DNA from: a virus
Virus record (IMG/VR): IMGVR_UViG_3300013113_000699
Location: 1 to 27,586 of that record
Reading direction: 5' to 3' (one strand)
Length of the DNA: 27,586 nt
Positions 10,701 to 18,900 of the stretch are shown piece after piece. Below the pieces are notes generated by a model. The model ran no database searches, was not told where the DNA came from, and saw only the letters and a program-made list of their open reading frames with translations. Made by a program: the position numbers and the translations under genes. Within the stretch, counting starts at the first letter, position 1; every line of letters starts with the position of its first letter.

Positions 10701-13700
10701 TTTTCGTGGGATTAAATGATAATCCCCCTGCACATTTCTCGGGCGGTAGCCCAGCCTATCTTGCATTTAGCGATATGGAATACTCCATCGAACTTCAAGC
10801 ATCGGATGTGGAGATCTGGGAAGATGGTTCATCTGTATTTAGCTTGGGCGCTGGTGTTTATCAGGTCGGGTGGAAATTTAGAATAACTCGGCAATATAAC
10901 AATATCTTTTACCAACATGACAATGGTACGGACACTTGGACGACTTTTTATAAGAGTTCTAAGCCAATTATCACAAAATTGTTGCCGGATGCCTCTATTC
11001 ACGAGGAAGGTGCTTCAATATCGGGCATAGTAGTTAATGTTAGTCGCGACAATAACATAGTTTATCCAGGATTTTGCTTTTTTACAGGTTCTGACTTGGC
11101 AGCATCTGGTGCAATTGGCACATACCTCAACAACCTTAACGGTCCTTATGGCTATCCTTCTTGGAAGCAAATCCGCACAGGCGAAACACCAGTTGCGCGG
11201 TATCATAAGAATAATAACATTCTTTCAATTTTAAAATCTAGCTCAACTGGTCGAACAGATCAATATAGAAATTTTGTCCAACCACCCGTAGAGTTCAAAT
11301 ATCGCCCACTCAACACCGTCCATTCGGCACCAGTGGGCGAAACAGTGTCTCAACCGATCACACTAAGACATACTTACGGTAACAATAAATGTCTCTTTTC
11401 TGAAGGTCCGACCAATGATGGAACTTCCGATAGTGGTTCCATTGCCAATTGGTTGCTCCAGTCCGACACAAATGGTTCAGTGGAAGTTTATGATCGGATC
11501 GTTGCAGATGCTTCTCTCGACGCAGATTTGTCATCAGTGGAATATCGAGAAATCATTTATCCTCGTTCGACTAACACTGGTTTGGCACAAACACGCGGAA
11601 GAATAGGTTACGCGGAAGTTGCAAATGGAACGTTAAATGCTGATGGAACAATTTCAGCGTCTTTATCAAATGGAACAAACGGCATTGATCGCGGACCACT
11701 GGAGAGAAGGACTTATTGGAGAAACCAAGCAAAGTATAGGAATAGGAGGTCTGGAATAACTCCTGGTGGAGCAAATCTTGGAGTCGTGGCTCTCGGCGGG
11801 AGCAACAACGAGTCTAAGTGGTATAGTATAGCCAGCACACTACCAAATTCTCAAGGATATTATGATGGATTTGCCACAAGTATTTACGGTCTGGGTAAAA
11901 CACCAATTGTCGCTGAGTTGGATTGGGTGTTTCGGACTGGACTCAAACAAAACTGGGCGTTTAGTAATTATCGAATAAGTGGCGGCGTATCAATCAACAA
12001 TTTTGCTGACATGGGTGAACTTAACTCTGCCAACGCATGGACCTGGGAAGGTTGGGCAGGAACCAATGTTAGCGGTAATGTTCCTGCGGGCGGATTACAA
12101 TATACTTCTGTGCATTATCCCACAGCTTCAGCATATTACTATCACTTTCCAGCCTTATCGCCTGGGCAGTTTTCGGCATCGGCATATGGAATCTCCCCAA
12201 CACAACATACGCAGTCTTTAATGGCAAATCGACCATTAGAATGGCGCACAGAAGAACTTTCAGGCAAAAAACCATTCTTTGATTCATACAAAGAATATGC
12301 AGAAGATATTCGAGGTCTTGGAAAAAGCTTGACAGTTATTCCAGAGTTTAAGATTTCTGAACATATGCCATATTATTTAAAATACAATTTCAGAAGCCAG
12401 AATGATAAGATTCTGTCTTTGCCAGGTGGCAATATAACATCCAGTGCAAATATTGAAGAATTCCGCGCCCCAACCCAATTTCCAGCGATGACGCTCCCAA
12501 CTGGTATCCGCGAGCTTGATGAGAAATTCTTTAATGATTATTCTAATTCTGATTTCCAAAAATATTTTGGAGAATTTGAAGGCTCATATCCTGATGAGAA
12601 ATCTGAAATAACTTTGCGCTGTAATGGGGTTAAAAAGCTGCTCCCTTATGACGGTTTCTATCCACAGCAAAGAACTTTGCAGCTCGCCTCATTATTTTCA
12701 CAATCAATTGCTCCATATGTAAACGGCATCGGCTGGCGACATGGTGCATCTGACGGTTCATCAAACTCTGCACAGTCGGGTGCTCTGGCATTACAATCTT
12801 TGCTCCAACCGTATTATGCGCCCGGTATTATGTATAATACCATTAAGTCAGGAATAGCAGTCGATTGGGGAGCCTTGACTGGTTCATCGCTTTCTCTTGC
12901 TGGGTCAGGCGTTCTTACTAATGCTGCAATAAGTTCTAGTATAAATTATCGAATTGGCTTCGAAAGTATTCTCGACCCTCTAGGTAGTGTCGGCTTACCC
13001 GCGAGCGCATCCGGCAATTCTAAAATGTTTTTGTTAACTCCAACATGGCAATACATACAACGCGGAAATAATTACGCGGGAGATCAAACCTACCAACGAA
13101 ATTCTCCTCGTCAACCTTGGACCTCAATCGATCAAGTTAAAAGAACCGCAGCAAAAGACACAAAAGAATACAATCTTTATAAAGCGGCAACAAACAACTT
13201 CTTCGCTGAAATTCCAAATTTTTTCTTACAAGGAGAAAAACTGAAAGCCATTTATTCCAAGAACCAGGGCGATGTTGGGCAGAGCTTACAGGAGGGTTAT
13301 GATTACTATATGAACATAACTCTTGAAAAGACACCGGATTTAGTGATGATGCAGGAGGATAATCAAGATATCTTAATTCCCCTAACGGGGGCTGCCGGTT
13401 TTCGAGATGTTCCGTTTTACGATGGAAGATTGTTTGGTCCACCTGTTTTGGCAGGAATGAAAGAGACATGGGGAAAAACCGAATTTATGAATGGCGATGC
13501 AACACCAACACTTCGGGTATCTGCGCCGGGATATGCACCCTATACACCGCCATATTTTTATGGAAAATCTGTCATGACGCTTAAATTTTCTGCTAATTCT
13601 TCAAATGTGCGTGAGAATTTTTCATGGAATAAGTATTTTAATGAAGTGTCTATGAGCTTTTCGAATGAGAGGATGGATGCAATGTTTGCCTCTATTGCTG

Positions 13701-14908
13701 GTTCAGATTATACTTCCAACCCATCTCCAGCAAAAGCATCAGCTATGCAGATTACAAGCTCTATTAAGTGGGATGGTTTGTCAATACAAAGAGAGGTGAT
13801 TAGGGATTCACTAGGAAAGGTTAAAGAAGTTAGGGAGCAAAATGACTCCCTACGTCAATGGGTTATTAGTCCATTTATGGAGACTCCTGTTTTAGATTTT
13901 AGTAGTAATTCTTATCCACCAGCAACTGGTCCTCGTGGAATGTGGTCCGGGTATGGTTCAATCCCTGACAACGCTAGTGGCGTAAAACTGTCTGTCGAAG
14001 AAAGTCTCGAACAAGTAGAATTTAGCAGTGAAACCGCCAAAGACTTTGCGTCAATTGCTTTCGCCAAGGGAGCAGCAAGAGAACAGAAAATCGGTCAAGT
14101 TAATTCAGCCGGTAAAGACATTTCAGAGGCAATTGTCGCAATCCCATATCTCACCCGACCAACGACGGGTGATGAAGCCTATACCACTGAAAATACTTTT
14201 CTTGATGATCGTTATTTCTTTTCGTTAAGAGCATACCCAGGCAACGCTTGGGATGCCTCCGGCGTATTCAAGGCAATTAAAACAAGCCTGGACAATAGTG
14301 ATGGGGAAGTTGCTATATCAGAAGACCTAGCGAGGGGTGCTCCGGGAAGACCGGGATTCACTGGTTTGTTCGATGGAAGATTTCCCGAACTAGGAACTGA
14401 ACCGAGAGCAATTAGAACCACAAGTATTTCAGAGATGATCAATACAATGGGTGATTATGTATTGCCACCAGAGTTGGATTTTTACACTTACAGTAAAGAA
14501 AATAGTCCGAATGATTTTATAGAACCTTTTGCGATGTATATGTTTGAATTTAAACATCATCTTGACCAACAAGATTTAGCTGATATTTGGCAAGGATTGA
14601 TGCCCAAAATTTCAACTGATGCCAAACTAGATTCGACTGCGATTTCCCACAAAAGATATCCAATTATTGAATTTTTTGGAGACAGGGAGATACCAGAGGA
14701 CATACGTTGGATGGTATTTAAGGTGAAGAAAAAGGCAAACAAAGATTATTACAAATTGACTGCTGACGTAACAGACGACGAAAAATTCAGTAAAGACTTT
14801 TTTACAACTAAAAATGGCGAAATACCTTATAGTTATAATTGGCCATATGACTATTTTTCATTAGTTGAATTAGCAGACTTGGAAGTGGGAACCAAATTTA
14901 AGAAATGA
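4799..14908 (+). CDS. Giant 3369-residue baseplate/adhesin protein with LamG domains and a gpI/gp7-like KGT segment
   Basis: This single open frame of over 10 kb encodes a protein that looks built from modules. The N-terminus (KNLFGKNKN, then FSSASNFARYGSAEKYYTDS and NEYPYDGSLREK) looks like a docking region. Residues about 178-365 form a LamG/concanavalin-like sandwich (GLTLEFWLNK, SGSWNHYALSF, LDDFRYWRRIR). Residues about 495-660 are helical and contain YIFKTKGTEKSFRNLIRCYG; the KGT at 605-607 with the following helix resembles the P2 gpI tail family, whose T4 counterpart is gp7. A second LamG-like region lies near 690-900. A conserved helical block, FEKFMEYYKWIDSS onward, falls at about 1085-1145. 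ERFSAPGGPEVTRGNLD occurs near 1518. Two diverged beta domains start at 1639 and 1933. The C-terminus (IRWMVFKVKKKANKDYYKLT, YSYNWPYDYFSLVELA) is a distinct block. I infer a third wedge component carrying adhesin domains. No lytic motif was recognised. Confidence 0.8.
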   Translation: MSDIKNLFGKNKNTQVLSDSSLQKEGAKIESVDYLKSNLKQKRRFIPYIDFSSASNFARYGSAEKYYTDSINYISNEYPYDGSLREKIDWNLSGSYFDKHLFDNEYPRTNGFILVGKNYGTPIADAGGYDTFSAASKEYIFVKGSPHPAIGNGSLRNDWKDYNLYNTSSFGRYNLEIQGDNGLTLEFWLNKDDYDSSDESSKEIVFDLWNSGTFGNSDYGRFRVELTGGASTDVLDPVFNIELRSGSAGFSYRSDITGPHSTTISLSSSVSLTGSWNHYALSFQNTGSQMFGKLYCNGQLAHSVVAGSSIGQVTGSMIATIGSLVTSVSGTYGAIGAGKLSASLDDFRYWRRIRTSEKIGKYWFTSVNGGTNSDITNAASASTKYSYENPLDLGVYYKFNEGINNTTASVPNDAIILDYSGRTTNGAWTGYTYGSRFTGSAMVISKAAKSEFKDPIIYSNHPDVVSLRTDKTAEGLVYDQQNNASLYHSFPAWIIEEDESNNSDGLKDLTQILGSYFDTLQLQIEAVPKLKELKYPSGSNKPYPFADKLVNSLGFVTSEVLENATALEYFASRNDVQSYSKKLNETKNIIYQNIYNNLNYIFKTKGTEKSFRNLIRCYGIDEELVKLNLYASNTSYEFRDNKDFRVVKKRYADFNKSTRFGATVFQQTSSLNVNSREYVSSSAEMIFRGNTYEAEVIFPDKLDFNSPYYVSNDFVTASIYGCHTLGTSGNWGSPDVGNFQVQSVRPGIHSSDAYFQLTGSSGGFFPLLTSSVFRNVYDDSKWNFAVKIKPSKYPQADGVAGSATGSYDIEFSGYNYVLDVLVNSFEASSTISSNGARKFLSANKRFFVGAHRTNFDGGILQRADSKISSARVWMDYLDNSVIKAHAQDVGNFGSQYPYKNAYISQMSQSLGDNVVNIPQMETLALYWDFETITGSNASGQFVVPDVSSGSVSLANRWGWLGPIAKYQHTGLGYDFEASDTGSIDRRYVQSAKQQLPEVGNSSDMVSIIDDTTNQIFTRDSRPIDYYFAFEKSMYGIVSEQIINYFGTIVAFNDLIGAPVNRYRQDYKDLEKLRSLYFERVQNTPDFEKFMEYYKWIDSSIGLMLQQLIPASANFTEDLRNMVESHVLERNKYWNKFPTLEMKASDPEAGLRGINEMLYSGKRGLAPIPTTATDSNCEWWLDRTERNNPNITSGVSSVDTDRNTIRRANDFKSGSGPTLAVSRDSTSTTTTYTGQAYALRNFTKPYKLTVDESPEIHGGSNFAKNKTVEYTHEALKFDSSEQLTIAAASVPAKEGCEDVIDPNSKFKLDAKVANSTDPEGYLSGKSRIFAPFSIYSSSVQSGYESVFLKDFNRWDINNYHDDIYGDDKGIPVQGPFTEAHVGGRQHRHVNVNTASTDTTLTRPEAWDLSMDANTLTISHRSAHQPRATMIRDAYAKRPLNIANIKWGTGSQVAGNYQHDYQIVQTSGRKINNRYFVKSEGFVPDVNFVTASSTYLSGVIDYALPRYDLTGSNKFIFVERFSAPGGPEVTRGNLDTNSEEFGIYNGLNYRNLTVRNALQSWQTEHCGQFGISPTGSPGDGTSPVEHRTNALSYDGVIASYHKINRNPFVNASNVKEQSKYVWWNIVDGCAVPSYQNNDVYLTKLLNAGTSYNNGVAISEQRVGMNGFVEFQVHEPESNTDYSGSVAVGFFGVSSNAYLDSIANITLDWQTVPRGRIYCTINGGTVHTVSVPNGYLAWTPNERFRIVREGDNIYFQRTSGSNVFKDFFKTQLPYDGPGSYTSFKAGAWLYHDGNYSYGRSSVKNVKISSGRYDNWYVQHAIPQSELQYAWINDSYDLYKSQPSGYASNYSVPSGSTSTTASAVQFSSASNWGFDPIENGELYPVNYVNMLPVLPTSLKSPSAYKYGLFGNIGSKSRVKAGWYDLKNVTLTENGTKLTKTSADGWDGAAAGTQEINGNGYIEFTADQTDAYLFVGLNDNPPAHFSGGSPAYLAFSDMEYSIELQASDVEIWEDGSSVFSLGAGVYQVGWKFRITRQYNNIFYQHDNGTDTWTTFYKSSKPIITKLLPDASIHEEGASISGIVVNVSRDNNIVYPGFCFFTGSDLAASGAIGTYLNNLNGPYGYPSWKQIRTGETPVARYHKNNNILSILKSSSTGRTDQYRNFVQPPVEFKYRPLNTVHSAPVGETVSQPITLRHTYGNNKCLFSEGPTNDGTSDSGSIANWLLQSDTNGSVEVYDRIVADASLDADLSSVEYREIIYPRSTNTGLAQTRGRIGYAEVANGTLNADGTISASLSNGTNGIDRGPLERRTYWRNQAKYRNRRSGITPGGANLGVVALGGSNNESKWYSIASTLPNSQGYYDGFATSIYGLGKTPIVAELDWVFRTGLKQNWAFSNYRISGGVSINNFADMGELNSANAWTWEGWAGTNVSGNVPAGGLQYTSVHYPTASAYYYHFPALSPGQFSASAYGISPTQHTQSLMANRPLEWRTEELSGKKPFFDSYKEYAEDIRGLGKSLTVIPEFKISEHMPYYLKYNFRSQNDKILSLPGGNITSSANIEEFRAPTQFPAMTLPTGIRELDEKFFNDYSNSDFQKYFGEFEGSYPDEKSEITLRCNGVKKLLPYDGFYPQQRTLQLASLFSQSIAPYVNGIGWRHGASDGSSNSAQSGALALQSLLQPYYAPGIMYNTIKSGIAVDWGALTGSSLSLAGSGVLTNAAISSSINYRIGFESILDPLGSVGLPASASGNSKMFLLTPTWQYIQRGNNYAGDQTYQRNSPRQPWTSIDQVKRTAAKDTKEYNLYKAATNNFFAEIPNFFLQGEKLKAIYSKNQGDVGQSLQEGYDYYMNITLEKTPDLVMMQEDNQDILIPLTGAAGFRDVPFYDGRLFGPPVLAGMKETWGKTEFMNGDATPTLRVSAPGYAPYTPPYFYGKSVMTLKFSANSSNVRENFSWNKYFNEVSMSFSNERMDAMFASIAGSDYTSNPSPAKASAMQITSSIKWDGLSIQREVIRDSLGKVKEVREQNDSLRQWVISPFMETPVLDFSSNSYPPATGPRGMWSGYGSIPDNASGVKLSVEESLEQVEFSSETAKDFASIAFAKGAAREQKIGQVNSAGKDISEAIVAIPYLTRPTTGDEAYTTENTFLDDRYFFSLRAYPGNAWDASGVFKAIKTSLDNSDGEVAISEDLARGAPGRPGFTGLFDGRFPELGTEPRAIRTTSISEMINTMGDYVLPPELDFYTYSKENSPNDFIEPFAMYMFEFKHHLDQQDLADIWQGLMPKISTDAKLDSTAISHKRYPIIEFFGDREIPEDIRWMVFKVKKKANKDYYKLTADVTDDEKFSKDFFTTKNGEIPYSYNWPYDYFSLVELADLEVGTKFKK
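9713..10222 (+). repeat. Protein-level repeat, copy 1: beta-sandwich domain in the giant protein (residues 1639-1808)
   Basis: The segment begins with LTK, continues through NGFVEFQ at 1663 and FRIVREGDNIYFQRTSG, and ends in KNVKISSGR. It matches copy 2 in order and spacing: LTK, then NG-aromatic-hydrophobic-EF, then a run of strands, then FRI-R followed by NI-aromatic-aromatic-Q and a Gly. This pattern resembles carbohydrate- or surface-binding beta domains of bacterial surface proteins. The DNA is not obviously repeated, so the duplication is old. A receptor-binding role is inferred. Confidence 0.5.
10595..11047 (+). repeat. Protein-level repeat, copy 2: beta-sandwich domain in the giant protein (residues 1933-2083)
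   Basis: The second copy begins LTKTSADGWDGAAAGTQEI, followed by NGYIEF at 1954, VEIWEDGSSVFSLGAGVYQV, and KFRITRQYNNIFYQHDNG. The E-D-G, then G-V-Y, then FRI-R-Y-N spacing is the clearer of the two copies. The copies are separated by about 125 residues of Ser/Tyr-rich linker-like sequence. Confidence 0.5.
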
Positions 14909-15993
14909 AATTCTTTAACAAAAAAGAGCAAGTAATTGATATTCAATTAACTCAATACGGAAAACGCCTTCTTTCGAAGGGTCGTTTCAAGCCGCATTAT
15001 TATGCTTTTTTTGATGATGGAATTTTATATGACTCTCAATATGGTGGCACCGAAGAAAATCAAAATGATTCACAAGCACGAATTATAAAAGAAACACCGG
15101 CAATACAAACTCAATATAATTTTGGTGGAGTGGAATCCACGATTAAACGAGCAAACCAACTCATTCGTTCAACACCAGAAGAAAAATCAGAACAACCAGG
15201 AGTTCTTGACACGCTTGACCAAGGACAGTATTTTCAACAATCAGAAGACAAGTTATATTCTTTGAATTATATGCTCGGAACTTCAACCTTGGCAAATAAT
15301 TTAACACCGGTTTGGAATGTGGACTTTTTGAATGGACAAATTTCTGGTTCAGTTATAATGCAAAACACTTCCAGTTGCACAAACCAAATTATAAATATTC
15401 CGGAAATCACTCCACTTCCGATCACCTATAAGACAAAGATAAACAATGTTTCGGCAGCAGAACTTTCAAATTATGAGCCCGGAGCCAGAGAACTCGACGG
15501 AGTTTATGGAACAGATCCTGCTCAAGTTATAAATGTGTTCGAGGTTAACTCAGCACTCTTACTACAAGTGCAGGAGAAAAATTCCAACTTTCATAATGAG
15601 AATTTCGACATAGAAGTGTATGAAATTAAAGAGGAAGTCCAACCTGGAGTGTCTTTATGTGATGATGTAACTAAAAGAGAAGTCCTTGTTCCTCTTTATT
15701 TTACAAAAAAAGAATCAATGATCGAAAATGGAATAATAAAAGATGCCCCACCACCCTCCTATCAAAATCAGAATTTGAGCTTGGATCCTAGTTATGTGGA
15801 GTATTACATGAACATCGAAGTAGACAACGAAATCAATCCAGATATTTTGTGTGACAAAACGAATGATTATGGAGAGGGAATATTCTCACAGAGAGTTTTG
15901 AACTGTGATGTTTCGCAAAAACAACAAAAATCAAGTGTTAAAAATCTGTTCGGAACAGATGCATCCCTAGAGGATATTGAGGGGTGTGATTAA
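14905..15993 (+). CDS. Virion-type protein (362 aa) sharing an N-terminal module with the 22724 gene
   Basis: The ATG overlaps the giant gene's TGA in a four-base ATGA junction, so translation is probably coupled. Residues 9-46 read VIDIQLTQYGKRLLSKGRF, then a short stretch rich in Tyr and Phe, then FFDDGILYDSQY. The pattern I/L-D-x-x-L-T-x-x-G-K/R-x-x-L-x-K-G, followed by DD-x-I-x-Y, recurs at the N-terminus of the 326-aa protein encoded at 22724. The rest is acidic and Asn/Gln-rich, with scattered cysteines in the last third. The C-terminus (SVKNLFGTDASLEDIEGCD) repeats the KNLFG seen at the start of the giant protein. I recall similar proteins from large marine phage genomes, always unassigned. 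A structural role is inferred from the neighbours. Confidence 0.72.
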   Translation: MKFFNKKEQVIDIQLTQYGKRLLSKGRFKPHYYAFFDDGILYDSQYGGTEENQNDSQARIIKETPAIQTQYNFGGVESTIKRANQLIRSTPEEKSEQPGVLDTLDQGQYFQQSEDKLYSLNYMLGTSTLANNLTPVWNVDFLNGQISGSVIMQNTSSCTNQIINIPEITPLPITYKTKINNVSAAELSNYEPGARELDGVYGTDPAQVINVFEVNSALLLQVQEKNSNFHNENFDIEVYEIKEEVQPGVSLCDDVTKREVLVPLYFTKKESMIENGIIKDAPPPSYQNQNLSLDPSYVEYYMNIEVDNEINPDILCDKTNDYGEGIFSQRVLNCDVSQKQQKSSVKNLFGTDASLEDIEGCD

Positions 15994-15995
15994 AA

Positions 15996-18900
15996 ATGGC
16001 ACTCCCAAGTAATGAGGAATTTTTTGGGTCGCTCCTGCCGTCTCCATCAATTTCGAAAATAACACTTCAATTATCCGGCAATCCTCCTCGCCGATTAAAT
16101 CCGCACATTGATCCACCAGGCGAAACCTCCACACTTGGATTAACAGAAGGTTCAGAAAGAACCTCAAATCCATCCAACTTGAACGTCCTTTTGAATGTGA
16201 CAATAAAAGAGTTGGCAAGAAATTTGCAGAATTCGTGGTTGAGCACATTAAACAATCTTCCAAATACACAAAATAATTCCACCCAACCTTTGGATTTGGC
16301 AGGATATGTCAAGATTAAAGTGTTGCAAAATACTGACGCAGGATTAACTGAACAGATTTTAAACTCTATTTCCACGTCCACTGATCCATTAGATGGATTA
16401 TTGAACAATAGCGGTGGAGTTAAATCACAATATGACGGTAAATTGGATTTGGAAGAAAAATCTTTGTCAGATATAGTTGGGGATCCTACCAAGTCGTCTG
16501 TTTCGGTTGCAAATCAGCCAGCGTTTTTTAATATTCCCTATTCTTTAAGCTTTGAGCTTTTGAAAAAAAACCCATCTTATTTATGTTATTTTTGTTGGGC
16601 AGAATTAGATTTGGTCGCACTTGCCGCACGTTTTAATTTTGATGCCCAGTCACTTGGAAACCCGGCTATCCGTTCAAAAATAAAACATCAGATCGTGATA
16701 AGGGGCGGAAACACGGTTAAGTTTGTTGATGTTTTTAAAACTCCATCTGGAAAAATCTGGGAGGGTGATATTCGTGACGAAGAAAACAATGTAGCCTGGG
16801 CAGGCGAATGGTTTACTCCTCCTGGAACCGCAAGAAGCTCGAACCCGGTTTGGATGGGCGAATGGCTAAAAGACGGAAAAAAATATCAAGCAGCTTCCAC
16901 TGGATATCACCAAATGCCAGATGGAACATTTATGACTGATGGCGTTCATCGTGCTGGCTTATCAGAACCAATTGAGAAATTTTTGGTTACGCGAGAAAGA
17001 GTCACTGATATTAAAATTCAAGATTTTCGAACTTCTGAAAAAATTGATAAATTAAGTTTAGATTTTTCAATTTTGGAAAATAAGTTGAAAAAAGATTTGC
17101 CTTTAGCTGCCAAAATGCGGACTGCCAATGTTAGTTTGGAATCCCCGGTAAAATACTTTTCCGATATTTCCTTAACCAGAGATATGTCTAATAATTGTAG
17201 ATTTCTTTTCTCTGTAGATATTGCTTCAATTATGCAAAATAATTCAATGTTTGGCAATTTGTTTGTCAAGCCAACGACGAAAGCTGAGTGCGTTACCAAT
17301 ACTAAAATTCTTTCCATGAAATTGCACAGAGTAAGAGTTAAAGGATCTCCTGAAGCCGGTTCGTCAGTGCTTCGGGGACCATCAGGTAAGCCAAAGAAGT
17401 TTTCTGAACCATCGGATCTTCACGGAACAGTTTTAACAGTCCAAGGTCAAAACTCGCCAGTAAACAATTATACAACCGATGGTGACGATTTAATCTTGGA
17501 AGCAAGCTATAACAATGTGGGAGATCTTGTGTCGATATCTCGGGATGGTCAAGGCTCCGTAATTCAAGAAGAGCTTGGAATAAACCCATCAGGAGATCAA
17601 GAATTCATCAAATTCTATTCTGGAACTGATATGTCGGTCAAACATAAAACGGATGGATATTATCAGTATAGGCTTGTTTTGGAACTCGAAGATGGTGCTG
17701 TTCAATACCTTGTGGACAGTATCAATCAATTAAACGAAGCAAAATTAAAGCTAACAGAATATTATTCGCAGGCATCAAAGCTTGGATCTTCACAAATTAA
17801 GACAGCTCGCACCAACCCCCACATTCAGCAAGCATATTCGCAACCTGAAAACGATCAGAAGCCAGGATTCTTTGATCCTGCGACGAATAGGTTCACTGAA
17901 GAATTTCGGAAGTTTACTAGCGACCCCGCACCCGATGGCTGGCGTCAAACCGAAGGTGGTGGCAATAACCCCCCTTGGATATCTGTCGCGCAAACTTATG
18001 TAGACATTATTTTTAAACTTGGTGACTACGGAAGACCGAACCCCAATGAAAGAATAAATTTGATAGACTCCCTCACTAACTATATGTCACCCGAAACAGG
18101 CAACATTGAAGGAATTTTAAAAGTTTTTCAATTGATTGACACCTTACAGGATATCTTGAGCAAAGAAATCGGTGCATCCACCTCTGCACCTGATGGTTTG
18201 TCCTCTAAACCTACAAATCAAAATCAAAACAAGAGATTAACCCTTTCGGGTAAGACGGTGATGGCAGCTCCTCTAGAAACAAAGGATTCTACAATACCAG
18301 TAACCAGGGTGGATTATACATTCAGCAACGTCTTTAATTCTAATTTGCCTAAAAATGTCGGCATCCAAGTCTTTCCAATAGGAGGGGTTCAAGGGATCCA
18401 AAGAGTGTCCCCCAATTTGGCAAGCAGCGGTTTACGAAAAATAAGTAAACTAGATTTTGAAACTTATGTTGAAAATGAAAAGGCAAAAATCTTTAATATT
18501 CAACCGAATACAACCATTTTGTTAAACTTTAAGATTGACAACACAATGCAGACTTATGGCGTGACAGATGTAGACTATACCTATTTTACACCATCAATTC
18601 TAAAAACGGAACAGCAAACTATCAATCTTAATAGTGATGCCGGAACTCCTACCGTAAGTGAGCAGGCTTTTGGAGCAACGCAAGTTATTGATAGTTTTGG
18701 GGTGAGTCCAGAAACTCGTAAAAAAAGCATTGAGCTTGCCGCACTTCTTACAGATTATGTGGCTGATAATTATGACTTAATTGTGGTTCCGAAAGTTGAG
18801 CCGTTACCAGCAACCAGTTTTCAGGTAGGGCTGATCAGTCATATTCCACCCAATCGGGTGGATAGTTATGATGCTTCCCGATCTGAAGCCTCTCTTAACG

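Noticed and set aside
16067-16492. 141-codon open frame on the minus strand
   Set aside because: It lies entirely inside the 1146-aa gene, has no ribosome binding site and its translation has no recognisable pattern. It is a shadow of the real gene, as are the 110-codon minus frame at 13137-13469 and the 119-codon plus frame at 20703-21062.
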